Position numbers and translations under genes: made by a program
Notes under the pieces: model-generated
Database searches by the model: none
Seen by the model: the letters and a program-made list of their open reading frames with translations, nothing else
Told to the model about the DNA's origin: nothing
Origin: UBA8752 sp002172485
GTDB taxonomy: Bacteria; Bacteroidota; Bacteroidia; Flavobacteriales_D; Sanyastnellaceae
Direction of reading: 5' to 3'
Length of the DNA stretch: 64,000 nucleotides
Assembly: GCA_042089915.1 (NCBI GenBank)
Contig: JBELJZ010000011.1
Location: 20,625 to 84,624, forward strand
Shown: positions 15,893-24,359 of the stretch, one piece after another
Layout of the letters: each line of letters opens with the position of its first letter
How positions within the stretch are numbered: position 1 is the stretch's first letter

Positions 15893-18800
15893 ATGGACCT
15901 GCGCGCGTTCTTTCTCGGATGGTTTCTGACCGGCTTCCTCGCCACCGGACTCCACGTGAACGCCCAATGCCCCCAATTCGCGGGCACTGAAGCCATCGCC
16001 GCACTCCCGGCGACCGCCACCACGCCCCACTGGTTCCAATGCATTCCGAGTGTCACGGCTTCCCCGGCTCCCTTCACCTTTGAGCTGACCGCCCTGCCCG
16101 CGACGCACACCGGTGTCGAGGTGAATTGGGGAGATGGCTCCGCGCCGGAATTCATCGGCAACTGGAATGGCACCACCCCCATTTCGCACACATACTCCCC
16201 GGACGAGTGGCAGACGTATGACATCACGGTGACCACGAATGCCTGCCCTGCAGGCGCCATGGGCATCCTCGTATACGAGCCGGAAACCCCCGGCGCCGGC
16301 TTGGTCTATGCCGACAACAACGGCGGCTGCGCTCCTTTCGAGGGGTTGCCCAAAATTGACATCAACCTGGCGTTCTCCCCCACCTGGAGATTCAGCCTCG
16401 ATTGGGGCGATGGATCCGTGGCGGACACCTTCACCATGGAGGACGTCCTCAGCGATCCGCAGTACGACACGCTGCGCTTCACCTCCAGTGCAGGCGATGA
16501 AATCTACCGCATCCTGGGTACCTCGCACACCTACGAATCCGGCATCTGCACGACCGGCAACTGCGACCACAACCTGACCCTGACGTATTCCAATTACTGC
16601 TCCGTCCGAGGGGCCACGACCCCCTTCGTGCCGGGTGGCAGTATTGCGGGAACGGGGTACAAGCAGGCCACCCTCACAGACGCCTTCCTCACCTGGGACC
16701 GGGATGAGGCAGAAATTGATGTCGACGAGCCCGTGGTGTGCTGGCCAAACAACGAAACCGTGGTCAGCAATGCGGCCTGTGCCAATTGCTGTTCTGCATC
16801 CAGTGGCAACAACCTCGCGGGCAACGGCACGGTTCGCACCGAGAAATGGGATTTTGGCGGGGCCGCCTACATCGGCAGTGGGCCCGACCCCACGAATTGG
16901 ATCAACTGGAATGAAGACTGCAACAGCGATCAATTCCACGCCCTCAGCTTCCCGTCCCCCGGTACTTACACCGTGACGCTGTACACGCAGAACCACTGCG
17001 GCACCGACACCACCACGGCCGAGATCATGGTCACCCCGCCGCCCACCGTGACGGCGACGGGCGACATGACCACCCTTTGTCCAGGAGAACCCTTCCAATT
17101 CGAGACGGTCGGGTGGAGCGCCGACCCCCCCTTGACAGCGGGTGACCTCAGTTTCAACTTCTCCTACGGCGACGGTCCCTTCTCCATTACCATCGCCATG
17201 GAGAATGGCTTGATTCCGTTTGAAAACATCCCTTCGCAACCCGGGCACGTCTACAGCGGCGCCGGCGTCTACGATGCCACCGTACAGGTCTTCCCTACAG
17301 CCGCCCCAACCTGCCTCGGTGCGGCCATGGTGCCCATTGCGGTGCTGACCCCGCCGGTCGCCGATTTCTCTCTGCCGCCAGATGCCTGTGCGGAAACCGC
17401 ATCCGTTCAACCCATCGACGCCTCCACCGACGCCATCGACTACAGCTGGACCCTGGCCGGCATCGGGGAAATCGCCACGGATGATGCCCCCGCACCGGTC
17501 AACTTGACGGGGCCAGGGAATTTCACATTCACCCTCGACGTAGTGTCCGCCAACGGATGCTCGGACTCCCGCAGCCGAACCTTCACCTTGGCCGACATCC
17601 CTGACGCCGACTTCGCCGTGACGGATGCCTGCCTCGGCATCCCAACCGTCCTGGACGGCACGACCTCCACCACGAATGTCTCGCTGGGCGGTGGCATCGT
17701 GGACTACGCTTGGACGCTGGAGGATGGCTCGGCATTGAACGGCTCGACACAGAGCTTGGAGTACGCCGATCCGGGACCGCAAATGGTGGAGCTCGTGGTG
17801 ACCACTGCAGCAGGGTGTTCCGACACCCTCGCGCAAGGATTCACCATCCTTCCCCGGCCCGCTGTGCAGCTTCTCGACAGTGACACGCTCGGGTGCAGCC
17901 CGCTGTCCTTGTCCCTGCAGGCGGTGGACACCACTGGCAATGTGGTTCCAGCCAACTTCACTTGGGACTACGGCCACGGATCGGCCGATGGTCCCGACGC
18001 GGACGGATCCCACACCTGGCCGCCCAACAACAGCGAAGACACCGTCTATTACGCCGTCATTGTGGAAGCCGGATTGGGCGGGTGCGCCAGTTCCGCAGAC
18101 CTGCAAGTGGCCGTGGCGCCATCGCCCTTCGTGCAAACCGACGGGGGCGAAGTCTGCAGCGGCTCGGCTTTCTCGTTCGAGGGCAGCACCTTCAATGGGG
18201 GCGACACCCCGGAGTGGTTCTGGGAAGTGGACGAAGTGTGGTCTGAATTCGGGCAGGACTACGGGACGATCACGAGCGACTTTGAAGGGTTCAATTACAC
18301 CTTCATCAACCCTGGAATCGCCACCGATACGGTGTCCATCGCCTTCACTGTCACCCGCTCCAACGGCTGCACCGCCACCGACGAATCCACCCTGCTCGTC
18401 CGCCCCTCCTTTGCCCCCTTCGTCGAGATGGAAGAAGGCTGTGCGCCATTGGCTGTGGAAACCCCATCGCAGGTCGCCCTCAGCGTCAATTGGGACTTCG
18501 GCGACCCGGCCAACCCCGATCCGCCCGGCGCCACCGGCCACCTTTACACCGATCCAGGCACCTACACCGTCGTGGGCTCCGGCATCAGCGTCTTTGGCTG
18601 TGCCGGATCGGATTCCACCGCGGTAACAGTCCATCCCACGCCCACACCCAGCATCTTCGCTGAAAACGTTCTGTGCGCCCCCGAACCCGCCCAACCCGTG
18701 CGGTCCGATTCCCTCACCGATGGCGCCACTTCTTGGAGCCTTCAGGTGGACCTCGGCACCACGTACCCTTGGAATGGCGCCAGCGACACCACAGTGGCCT

Positions 18801-20794
18801 TGTCCCCGGGCACGCACTTGCTGACCGTGATCGCGACCAGCGACGAGGGGTGCACCGCGGAATCCAGCACCACCGTTCTCGTGCAGGATGAAGTCTCCGC
18901 GGACTTTGCGCTGCCTGAAGATGGATGCAGTCCAGTGGGCTTCGCAGTGAACGCGATTGCATACCCCGCCTCGGCCCTCGCGCAGTGGACCGTGGACACC
19001 CCATTCGGCACGGACACCCTGACCACCCCGACGCCCTCCGCTCCAGATTGGATCGCCACCTCGGATACCATGGCCTATGTGGTGACCCTGGACGTGGTCG
19101 ACCCCTTGACGGGATGCACGGCGACCCACACGGATTCAATCGCCGTGTTCCCGCAACCTTCGGGCGAGTTGGTGGTCGACGGACTCTCCGGATGCGATGT
19201 GGTGGCCACCTTGTCCTATACCGGTGACGCCGACACGTACATCTGGAATGTGGGCGACCCCTTCAATCCCAATCCGGAAACCACCACGACCGGCACCCTG
19301 TCCCACGCCTATCCCAACCCCCTCGGCACGGGCTACATCGCAACGGCCACGGTGCAAACCGCCATCGGCGGGTGCACGGACTTGGACGAGGTAAGCTTCG
19401 AGATTCCCGCCATCGTGTCTGCCGAGATGGCACTGCCCGACACGCTGTGTCTCGGTGATGTCCTCGCCCTCGACAACCAATCCACCGGCGTACCGCTCGA
19501 CCTCGGGACTGCCTTTGGCTCATGGACCTGGACGGTGGCAGGGGACACCCTGGTCGGCTTTGAGCCCATCCTGCCGCCAACCGACACGGGCATGGTCGAT
19601 GCAGGACCCCAATCCAATGCCATTCTCCCGATCACCCTGTCCATCGTCCATCCAGAAAGTGGGTGCACCGATGCGGTGAATGCGGACCTCGTGGTGCTCG
19701 GCACACCCGCAGCCAGCTTCATCGCCACCCCTGACCTCCTGCTGGAAGCCCCGTACACGACCAATGTCGTGGACCTGAATCAACTGCCCATTGGCGCCAC
19801 GGCCACGTGGAATGTCACAGGGGAAGGGGTCTACGACGCCGCGACCGGTTCCGTGACCTGGCCTGACGAGGCGTGGGGCACGCACACCATTGCCGTTGCA
19901 TTGGACAACTTTGGATGTGGGGACACCTTCGCGCAGGACGTCCTGCTGATTCCGCCCCCACCCTCCATCGAATTCGAAGGCGACACCACGTCCTGCGCGC
20001 CCCTTCAAGCCGCCTTCACCCCGGACATCACGGGCGTCGTGGACAGCGTGGTCTGGACCTTTGGCAACGGGACGACCCGAACCGTCACCGACCAAGTAGA
20101 TGACCCCATCGGATACGGCTACTTCGATCCAGGGACGTTCACCGTCGGTGTTACCGCATACGGCCCCGGGGGCAATGCAGTGGCCGAGACCCACACGGTC
20201 GTGGTCCTAGACCAGGTCAATGCCGGATTCTCCATGTTTCCCACAGAATGCGTGGAAGTGGGCGATGTCATCGAATTCACCCCCAACCTCAGCTACGAGG
20301 ATGCCATCTACACCTGGACCTTTGGGGACGGTGCAGAACAGGTGCTGCCCGTTGGGGACATCGTGACCCACACCTATGAGGGGGCCGGCAGCCTGCTGGT
20401 GAACCTCACCATCGAAAACGCCCTGTGCACCGACAGCACCCAACGCACCGCCTGCATCATTGAATTCCAAGGCGGCAACGTGGGGGTCCCGACGGCCTTC
20501 ACCCCCACCTTTGGCGGAGACGGCACTGGGGCGCAGGCCTACGCCGACGACGACCTCCGGGACAACGACATCTTCTTCCCCCAACTGCGGGGCAACCCCA
20601 TCGCATACAGCTTCACCGTCTACAACCGGTGGGGAGAACAAGTCTTCCATACGGCCGACCCCGGTGTGGGGTGGAATGGCCATTTCCAAGGCAAGCTCTG
20701 CAAGCAGGACGTCTACGTCTGGCGCGTGGCTGCCGTCTTCCTGGACGGCACCTCTGTGGAGCAAGCTGGTGACGTCACCCTGATCCGCCGATGA
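15893..20794 (+). CDS. Giant PKD-type secreted protein with gliding-associated C-terminal (CHU_C) domain
   Basis: From ATG 15893 the protein has 1633 residues, with a signal peptide ending GLHVNAQ; ATG 15848 would add 15 residues before it. The body is a chain of PKD/Ig-like beta-sandwiches of about 80-110 residues. It is rich in Asp, Thr and Cys, with repeated forms like WNFGDG or WDFGDPANPDPPGAT followed by Y.DPGTYTV. The end matches the T9SS type B sorting domain: VPTAFTP, then DNDIFFPQLRG, YNRWGEQVF and GWNGHFQGKLC, ending VTLIRR. It should be exported by SecYEG and then the type IX system, and stay on the surface or be released. The downstream SprF-like gene overlaps by 4 bases, a common pairing for such cargo. 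No enzymatic domain is seen; an adhesive role is inference. Confidence 0.9.
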   Translation: MDLRAFFLGWFLTGFLATGLHVNAQCPQFAGTEAIAALPATATTPHWFQCIPSVTASPAPFTFELTALPATHTGVEVNWGDGSAPEFIGNWNGTTPISHTYSPDEWQTYDITVTTNACPAGAMGILVYEPETPGAGLVYADNNGGCAPFEGLPKIDINLAFSPTWRFSLDWGDGSVADTFTMEDVLSDPQYDTLRFTSSAGDEIYRILGTSHTYESGICTTGNCDHNLTLTYSNYCSVRGATTPFVPGGSIAGTGYKQATLTDAFLTWDRDEAEIDVDEPVVCWPNNETVVSNAACANCCSASSGNNLAGNGTVRTEKWDFGGAAYIGSGPDPTNWINWNEDCNSDQFHALSFPSPGTYTVTLYTQNHCGTDTTTAEIMVTPPPTVTATGDMTTLCPGEPFQFETVGWSADPPLTAGDLSFNFSYGDGPFSITIAMENGLIPFENIPSQPGHVYSGAGVYDATVQVFPTAAPTCLGAAMVPIAVLTPPVADFSLPPDACAETASVQPIDASTDAIDYSWTLAGIGEIATDDAPAPVNLTGPGNFTFTLDVVSANGCSDSRSRTFTLADIPDADFAVTDACLGIPTVLDGTTSTTNVSLGGGIVDYAWTLEDGSALNGSTQSLEYADPGPQMVELVVTTAAGCSDTLAQGFTILPRPAVQLLDSDTLGCSPLSLSLQAVDTTGNVVPANFTWDYGHGSADGPDADGSHTWPPNNSEDTVYYAVIVEAGLGGCASSADLQVAVAPSPFVQTDGGEVCSGSAFSFEGSTFNGGDTPEWFWEVDEVWSEFGQDYGTITSDFEGFNYTFINPGIATDTVSIAFTVTRSNGCTATDESTLLVRPSFAPFVEMEEGCAPLAVETPSQVALSVNWDFGDPANPDPPGATGHLYTDPGTYTVVGSGISVFGCAGSDSTAVTVHPTPTPSIFAENVLCAPEPAQPVRSDSLTDGATSWSLQVDLGTTYPWNGASDTTVALSPGTHLLTVIATSDEGCTAESSTTVLVQDEVSADFALPEDGCSPVGFAVNAIAYPASALAQWTVDTPFGTDTLTTPTPSAPDWIATSDTMAYVVTLDVVDPLTGCTATHTDSIAVFPQPSGELVVDGLSGCDVVATLSYTGDADTYIWNVGDPFNPNPETTTTGTLSHAYPNPLGTGYIATATVQTAIGGCTDLDEVSFEIPAIVSAEMALPDTLCLGDVLALDNQSTGVPLDLGTAFGSWTWTVAGDTLVGFEPILPPTDTGMVDAGPQSNAILPITLSIVHPESGCTDAVNADLVVLGTPAASFIATPDLLLEAPYTTNVVDLNQLPIGATATWNVTGEGVYDAATGSVTWPDEAWGTHTIAVALDNFGCGDTFAQDVLLIPPPPSIEFEGDTTSCAPLQAAFTPDITGVVDSVVWTFGNGTTRTVTDQVDDPIGYGYFDPGTFTVGVTAYGPGGNAVAETHTVVVLDQVNAGFSMFPTECVEVGDVIEFTPNLSYEDAIYTWTFGDGAEQVLPVGDIVTHTYEGAGSLLVNLTIENALCTDSTQRTACIIEFQGGNVGVPTAFTPTFGGDGTGAQAYADDDLRDNDIFFPQLRGNPIAYSFTVYNRWGEQVFHTADPGVGWNGHFQGKLCKQDVYVWRVAAVFLDGTSVEQAGDVTLIRR

Positions 20795-21831
20795 ACGCCT
20801 TCCGCTCCCTCCTCCCCTGCCTCGGTGTGGCCGCGGTGCTCTTGTTCGGTACTGCCGATGGCCTGCGTGCACAAGACCCCCAGCTCACCCAGTTCTACGC
20901 TGCGGCACCGCACTTGAATCCGGCGTTTGCCGGTGGTACCCTCGAAAACCGGGTGGCCTTCCACTACCGCAACCAGTGGCCGGGGCTGCCGGGGCGCTTT
21001 GTGTCCTATGGCGCTTCGTACGACGTGTTCATCCCCAAGATCAACAGCGGGCTCGGCGTCATTTTCTCATCCGACGAAGCCGGAACAGGTGGACTCGGAT
21101 CGAGCTCGTTTGCTTTCCAATACAGCTACGAAGTGCCCCTCAACGACAAGCTGTCCTTCAGACCAGGCCTGCAACTGGGGTGGAGCAGCCGCGGCCTGCT
21201 GAATTGGCAGGACCTCACATTTGGCGACCAGATCAACCGGGGCGTAACCGATGGCGGGGCCGCCTCTTCCCTCGAAGGGCTCGCCAATTTCCAGTTGATC
21301 AAGAACTTCTTTGACGTCGGCGCCGGAGGCGTCCTGTACAGCAAGCGATTCTGGCTCGGATTGAGCGGACGTCACTTGAACATGCCGTCCGAAAGCTTGA
21401 CGGACGCCACCACCGCACCCGTGCCCATCTGGTTCAGCGCACACAGCGGCGTGCGGATTCCCACCATGAGGGGGCCGGGACGTACCGATCAGGACATCCT
21501 CATTGCTGCCGGCTACCGGAGCCAGGGCGGATTCGATCAAATGGACTTCGGAATCAGCTTCGACAGCCCATTCCTGACCTATGGCATCTCCTACCGTCAG
21601 ATTCTGATGAAGCAAGCCCCGGACGGTGCGCCCAACCATGACGCCATTTCCCTGTTGCTCGGCTTGACGGAGGAGCACTTCCGCGTGGGATACAGTTACG
21701 ACATCACGGTATCCAGCCTCGGTTGGGGCATCACCGATGGCGCGCATGAGCTGACGTTGAGCTACGTCTGGAAGACCCCGAGTCACTTGCGAAGCCGGCC
21801 ACACCGCGTGCTGCCCTGCGCCCAATTCTGA
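20791..21831 (+). CDS. PorP/SprF-family type IX secretion membrane protein
   Basis: This 346-residue protein has a signal peptide (about 1-27, ending GLRAQ) and the family opening DPQLTQFYAAAPHLNPAFAG, followed by NQWPGLPG. Alternating strands with Gly and aromatic residues suggest an outer-membrane barrel (for example SYGASYDVFI and GLGVIFSSDEAGTGGLGS). PorP/SprF proteins cooperate with individual T9SS cargo, as SprF does with SprB in gliding bacteria. Its ATG overlaps the stop of the giant PKD protein, so the two are translationally coupled and probably form a cargo-partner pair. It ends 6 bases from the convergent murB stop. Confidence 0.92.
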   Translation: MNAFRSLLPCLGVAAVLLFGTADGLRAQDPQLTQFYAAAPHLNPAFAGGTLENRVAFHYRNQWPGLPGRFVSYGASYDVFIPKINSGLGVIFSSDEAGTGGLGSSSFAFQYSYEVPLNDKLSFRPGLQLGWSSRGLLNWQDLTFGDQINRGVTDGGAASSLEGLANFQLIKNFFDVGAGGVLYSKRFWLGLSGRHLNMPSESLTDATTAPVPIWFSAHSGVRIPTMRGPGRTDQDILIAAGYRSQGGFDQMDFGISFDSPFLTYGISYRQILMKQAPDGAPNHDAISLLLGLTEEHFRVGYSYDITVSSLGWGITDGAHELTLSYVWKTPSHLRSRPHRVLPCAQF

Positions 21832-21837
21832 GGAGGC

Positions 21838-22857
21838 TCAGAGTGGCAACACGTTGACCTCCCGTTCGAGGGAGACCCCAAACTTGGACTGGACGTCTGC
21901 CTGGATGTCCCGAGACAGCTGAAGCAGGTCCGCTCCGGCCGCGCCGCCGCGGTGAACCAGCACGAGTGCCTGACGGTCATGAACACCGTGGGTGCCGCGG
22001 TCATGGCCTTTCCAGCCCGCTTGGTCGATCAACCACCCGGCGGCGACCTTGACCCCCCCTGGCGCCGGGTAATTCGGCACATCCGCATGCTGGGCCTGCA
22101 AAGCAGAGAACGCCGCTTCACTCAGGACAGGGTTCTTGAAGAAACTGCCTGCATTGCCCAGGACCGCAGGGTCGGGCAGCTTGCTTTGGCGAATGCGGAT
22201 GACCGCCTGCGACACATCCAGCGGACTCGGTGAGGCCACGCCCATGGCATCGAGCTCACTGCGAATGGCTCCGTATTCGAGCCGCAGGTCGGGCGTGCGG
22301 GACAACCGATAAGTCACATGGGTGATGACGTAAGCGCCTTTGAGCGCGTGCTTGAAAATGCTCTCGCGGTATCCGAATTCGCAATCCGCATGGAGGAAAG
22401 TCCGGGCCTCTTCCGTGTCGGTGGCGATGGCCTCGAGCGAGTGAAAACGCGCCTCCACCTCAAGGCCATACGCTCCAATGTTCTGCATGGGGCTCGCCCC
22501 CACGCTGCCGGGAATGAGACTGAGGTTTTCCATGCCATACCAGCCCTTGGCCAGCGTGGCTTGCACGAAACCGTGCCAAGATTCCCCTGCCCCCACCCGC
22601 ACGTACAGGTCGTCGCCTTCCTCGCGCACCAGCTCCAGGCCCGCAATCCGGTTGTGGAGCACCAGGCCGTCGAGGTCCCGGGTCAAGAGGACATTGCTTC
22701 CCCCGCCGAGGACCGTCAACGCCAGTCCTTCACGCCGAGAAAAGCCCAAGGCCTCCTGGACCTCTTCCACCGAGGTGCATGGGGCAAGCCACTCCGCCCT
22801 TGCAGGCAGACCGAAGGTGGTCAGGGGGGCCAAGTCGGCGTTGGAAAGGTGGGCCAT
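21838..22857 (-). CDS. murB: UDP-N-acetylenolpyruvoylglucosamine reductase
   Basis: The 339-residue enzyme reduces UDP-GlcNAc-enolpyruvate to UDP-MurNAc with NADPH and FAD, an early step of peptidoglycan synthesis. FAD-binding motifs are VLGGGSNVLL (about residues 48-57) and GMENLSLIPGSVGASPMQNIGAY. The catalytic Ser region is NAGSFFKNP, and AAGWLIDQAGWKG and RQALVLVHRG complete the C-terminal domain. The long form with FGYRESIFK marks it as type I, like the E. coli enzyme. A small unknown gene starts its coding 26 bases upstream on the same strand. Confidence 0.96.
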   Translation of the reverse strand: MAHLSNADLAPLTTFGLPARAEWLAPCTSVEEVQEALGFSRREGLALTVLGGGSNVLLTRDLDGLVLHNRIAGLELVREEGDDLYVRVGAGESWHGFVQATLAKGWYGMENLSLIPGSVGASPMQNIGAYGLEVEARFHSLEAIATDTEEARTFLHADCEFGYRESIFKHALKGAYVITHVTYRLSRTPDLRLEYGAIRSELDAMGVASPSPLDVSQAVIRIRQSKLPDPAVLGNAGSFFKNPVLSEAAFSALQAQHADVPNYPAPGGVKVAAGWLIDQAGWKGHDRGTHGVHDRQALVLVHRGGAAGADLLQLSRDIQADVQSKFGVSLEREVNVLPL

Positions 22858-22883
22858 GTTTCAAAGGAACGGCCCGCCGGACC

Positions 22884-23147
22884 TCATCCGATGCGGGGGG
22901 TCGCTGCCATGTCCACGAGGCGCCGCTCATATTCCGCCAACGTCAATTCCAACAGCTGTCCCGCTGCCGCTCCCTCCAGCAAATCCGAAATCCGCAGTCG
23001 GTCTGCAAACGTGGCCGCCTTCAGTTCGTGGACGGCATGTCGCGCGCCGATTCGCTGGTGCTCCAGCAGCTGATCCGGCGCCGTCAAGGCGTAAAGGGAA
23101 CCCCCGTCCGGCGTACAAAACCAGCGGGGAGAAAAGGGGTCCTGCAT
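22884..23147 (-). CDS. Small protein of unknown function upstream of murB
   Basis: This predicted 87-residue soluble protein has no signal peptide or membrane span. It starts MQDPFSPRWFCTPDGGSLY and has a helical, Leu-rich C-terminal part (LLELTLAEYERRLVD). I do not recognise a family. It lies 26 bases upstream of murB on the same strand, with a normal ATG and an AT-rich upstream region (TAATTTTC, one mismatch to a -7 box). It is therefore more likely real than chance. The function cannot be suggested. Confidence 0.5.
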   Translation of the reverse strand: MQDPFSPRWFCTPDGGSLYALTAPDQLLEHQRIGARHAVHELKAATFADRLRISDLLEGAAAGQLLELTLAEYERRLVDMAATPRIG

Positions 23148-23196
23148 GGGCGAAAATTAACCCCGGAGTCGCGTCGGATTTTCGGAACTTCAAATC

Positions 23197-23754
23197 ATGT
23201 CCATGTGCCCGCTCCCTTCCCGAATGTCTTGGCCAGCTCTGGTCTGGCTCCTCTTTTTGGCCACCATGTCCAACCACGTCGTGGGGCAAGACGACAACCG
23301 GGGGTATCGGGTAGAGGTGGGCGACCCTGTGCCCCCCTTCGAACTCACCGACCTCGACGGGAAGGTCTGGTCCAATGCCGACCTGCTCGGCTCTGTCTAC
23401 ATCCTTCAATTCACCGCCTCGTGGTGCAGTGTCTGCCGCAAGGAAATGCCACATTTGGAAGAACGCGTCTGGCAGCACTTCCGCAGCCGAGGACTGCAAC
23501 TGCTGGGGGTGGACCTCGACGAGCCCGCAAACAAGGTGCAGCGCCTCGTGGACGACACCGGCATCACCTACCCTGTCTGCCTCGACCCCGGTGGCGCGTT
23601 GTTTGCCGACATCACCCTGCCCAAAGCCGGCGTGACCCGAAATGTGGTCGTCGACACGGAAGGAAACATCGCCTTCTTGACCCGGTTGTTCGATGAGGCG
23701 GAGTTCAATGCCATGATCGACGCCGTGGACACCTTGCTGAATTCAACCCGATGA
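23197..23754 (+). CDS. Exported thioredoxin-like (TlpA/ResA-type) protein
   Basis: The 185-residue protein has an N-terminal signal segment (about 10-31, ending NHVVGQ) and a TlpA/ResA-type thioredoxin domain. It shows GDPVPPFELTDLDGK, then LQFTASWCSVCRKEMPHLEE with CxxC CSVC, and a C-terminal cis-Pro region that is less conserved (PKAGVTRNVVVD). It probably acts as a thiol-disulfide reductase outside the cytoplasm. ATG 23197 is used; Met at residue 3 or 10 is also possible. The TPR gene overlaps its stop by 4 bases. Confidence 0.85.
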   Translation: MSMCPLPSRMSWPALVWLLFLATMSNHVVGQDDNRGYRVEVGDPVPPFELTDLDGKVWSNADLLGSVYILQFTASWCSVCRKEMPHLEERVWQHFRSRGLQLLGVDLDEPANKVQRLVDDTGITYPVCLDPGGALFADITLPKAGVTRNVVVDTEGNIAFLTRLFDEAEFNAMIDAVDTLLNSTR

Positions 23755-24359
23755 ACCCGAAGGAACTTCGCCAACGCGCCGAGGCGCTCTACCAATCTGG
23801 AGAATGGGCCCCAGCCCTCACCGCCTTTGATGCCCTGCTCGAAAATGGCACCCGAGACGGAGACCTGTTGCACGACCGGGCCGTCTGCATCTTCCAGCTG
23901 GGCCGCAAGAAGGAAGCCCTCGAACAACTCGACGCCGCCGTCGAACTCGAACCGGACAACCCCTACCGGTATGCCTCCCGCGCTTGGATTCGCGCCGCAC
24001 TGAAAGATGTAGATGGGGCCATTGCCGACTACCGGAAAGCCCTCGAGATCGATCCCGACGACGCCATCACCCTCAACAACCTCGGTCTGCTCGAGGAGCA
24101 ATACGGCATGCGCAAGGCGGCCCAGGAGAAGTTCAAGCGGGCCGACACCCTCATGGGCATCCTGAAAGACGCCGGGGTCGACCCGGCCGACGCCGCCGCT
24201 GAACCGGCACCCCCGGCTGGGGCCGCCCCTGCAGAGGCGCCTTCGCCGGAAGAGGCCGCTGCCTCCGGATCCGTCTGGCGGGAAATGAAAGCCGTCTTCA
24301 CCACCTCCGAGCGCCGGCGGGAATTCCTGCGCTTCCTGAAGAAGGGCCTCCGCGAATGA
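23751..24359 (+). CDS. TPR-repeat protein
   Basis: The 202-residue protein has three to four tetratricopeptide repeats in the first 130 residues; examples are AEALYQSGEWAPALTAFDAL, AVCIFQLGRKKEALEQLDAA and IADYRKALEIDPDDAITLNN. A Pro/Ala/Glu-rich linker (about 145-175) follows, then a basic C-terminal helix (RRREFLRFLKKGLRE). It has no signal peptide, so it is likely cytoplasmic. TPR units mediate protein-protein contacts; the partner is unknown. Overlaps of 4 bases with both neighbours place it in a transcription unit with the thioredoxin-like and AddB-like genes. Confidence 0.85.
   Translation: MNPKELRQRAEALYQSGEWAPALTAFDALLENGTRDGDLLHDRAVCIFQLGRKKEALEQLDAAVELEPDNPYRYASRAWIRAALKDVDGAIADYRKALEIDPDDAITLNNLGLLEEQYGMRKAAQEKFKRADTLMGILKDAGVDPADAAAEPAPPAGAAPAEAPSPEEAAASGSVWREMKAVFTTSERRREFLRFLKKGLRE

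Noticed and set aside
15593..19129. A minus-strand open frame of more than 1100 codons opposite the diheme and PKD genes
   Set aside because: It is antisense to genes with clear signal peptides, domains and sorting tails. Long antisense frames are common in GC-rich coding DNA, and its translation is Gly/Val/Arg-rich without any domain.
21826..21848. CTGAG/CTCAG inverted repeat between the SprF and murB stops as a terminator
   Set aside because: The stem has only five base pairs, with no T-tract on either side, so it is too weak to call.
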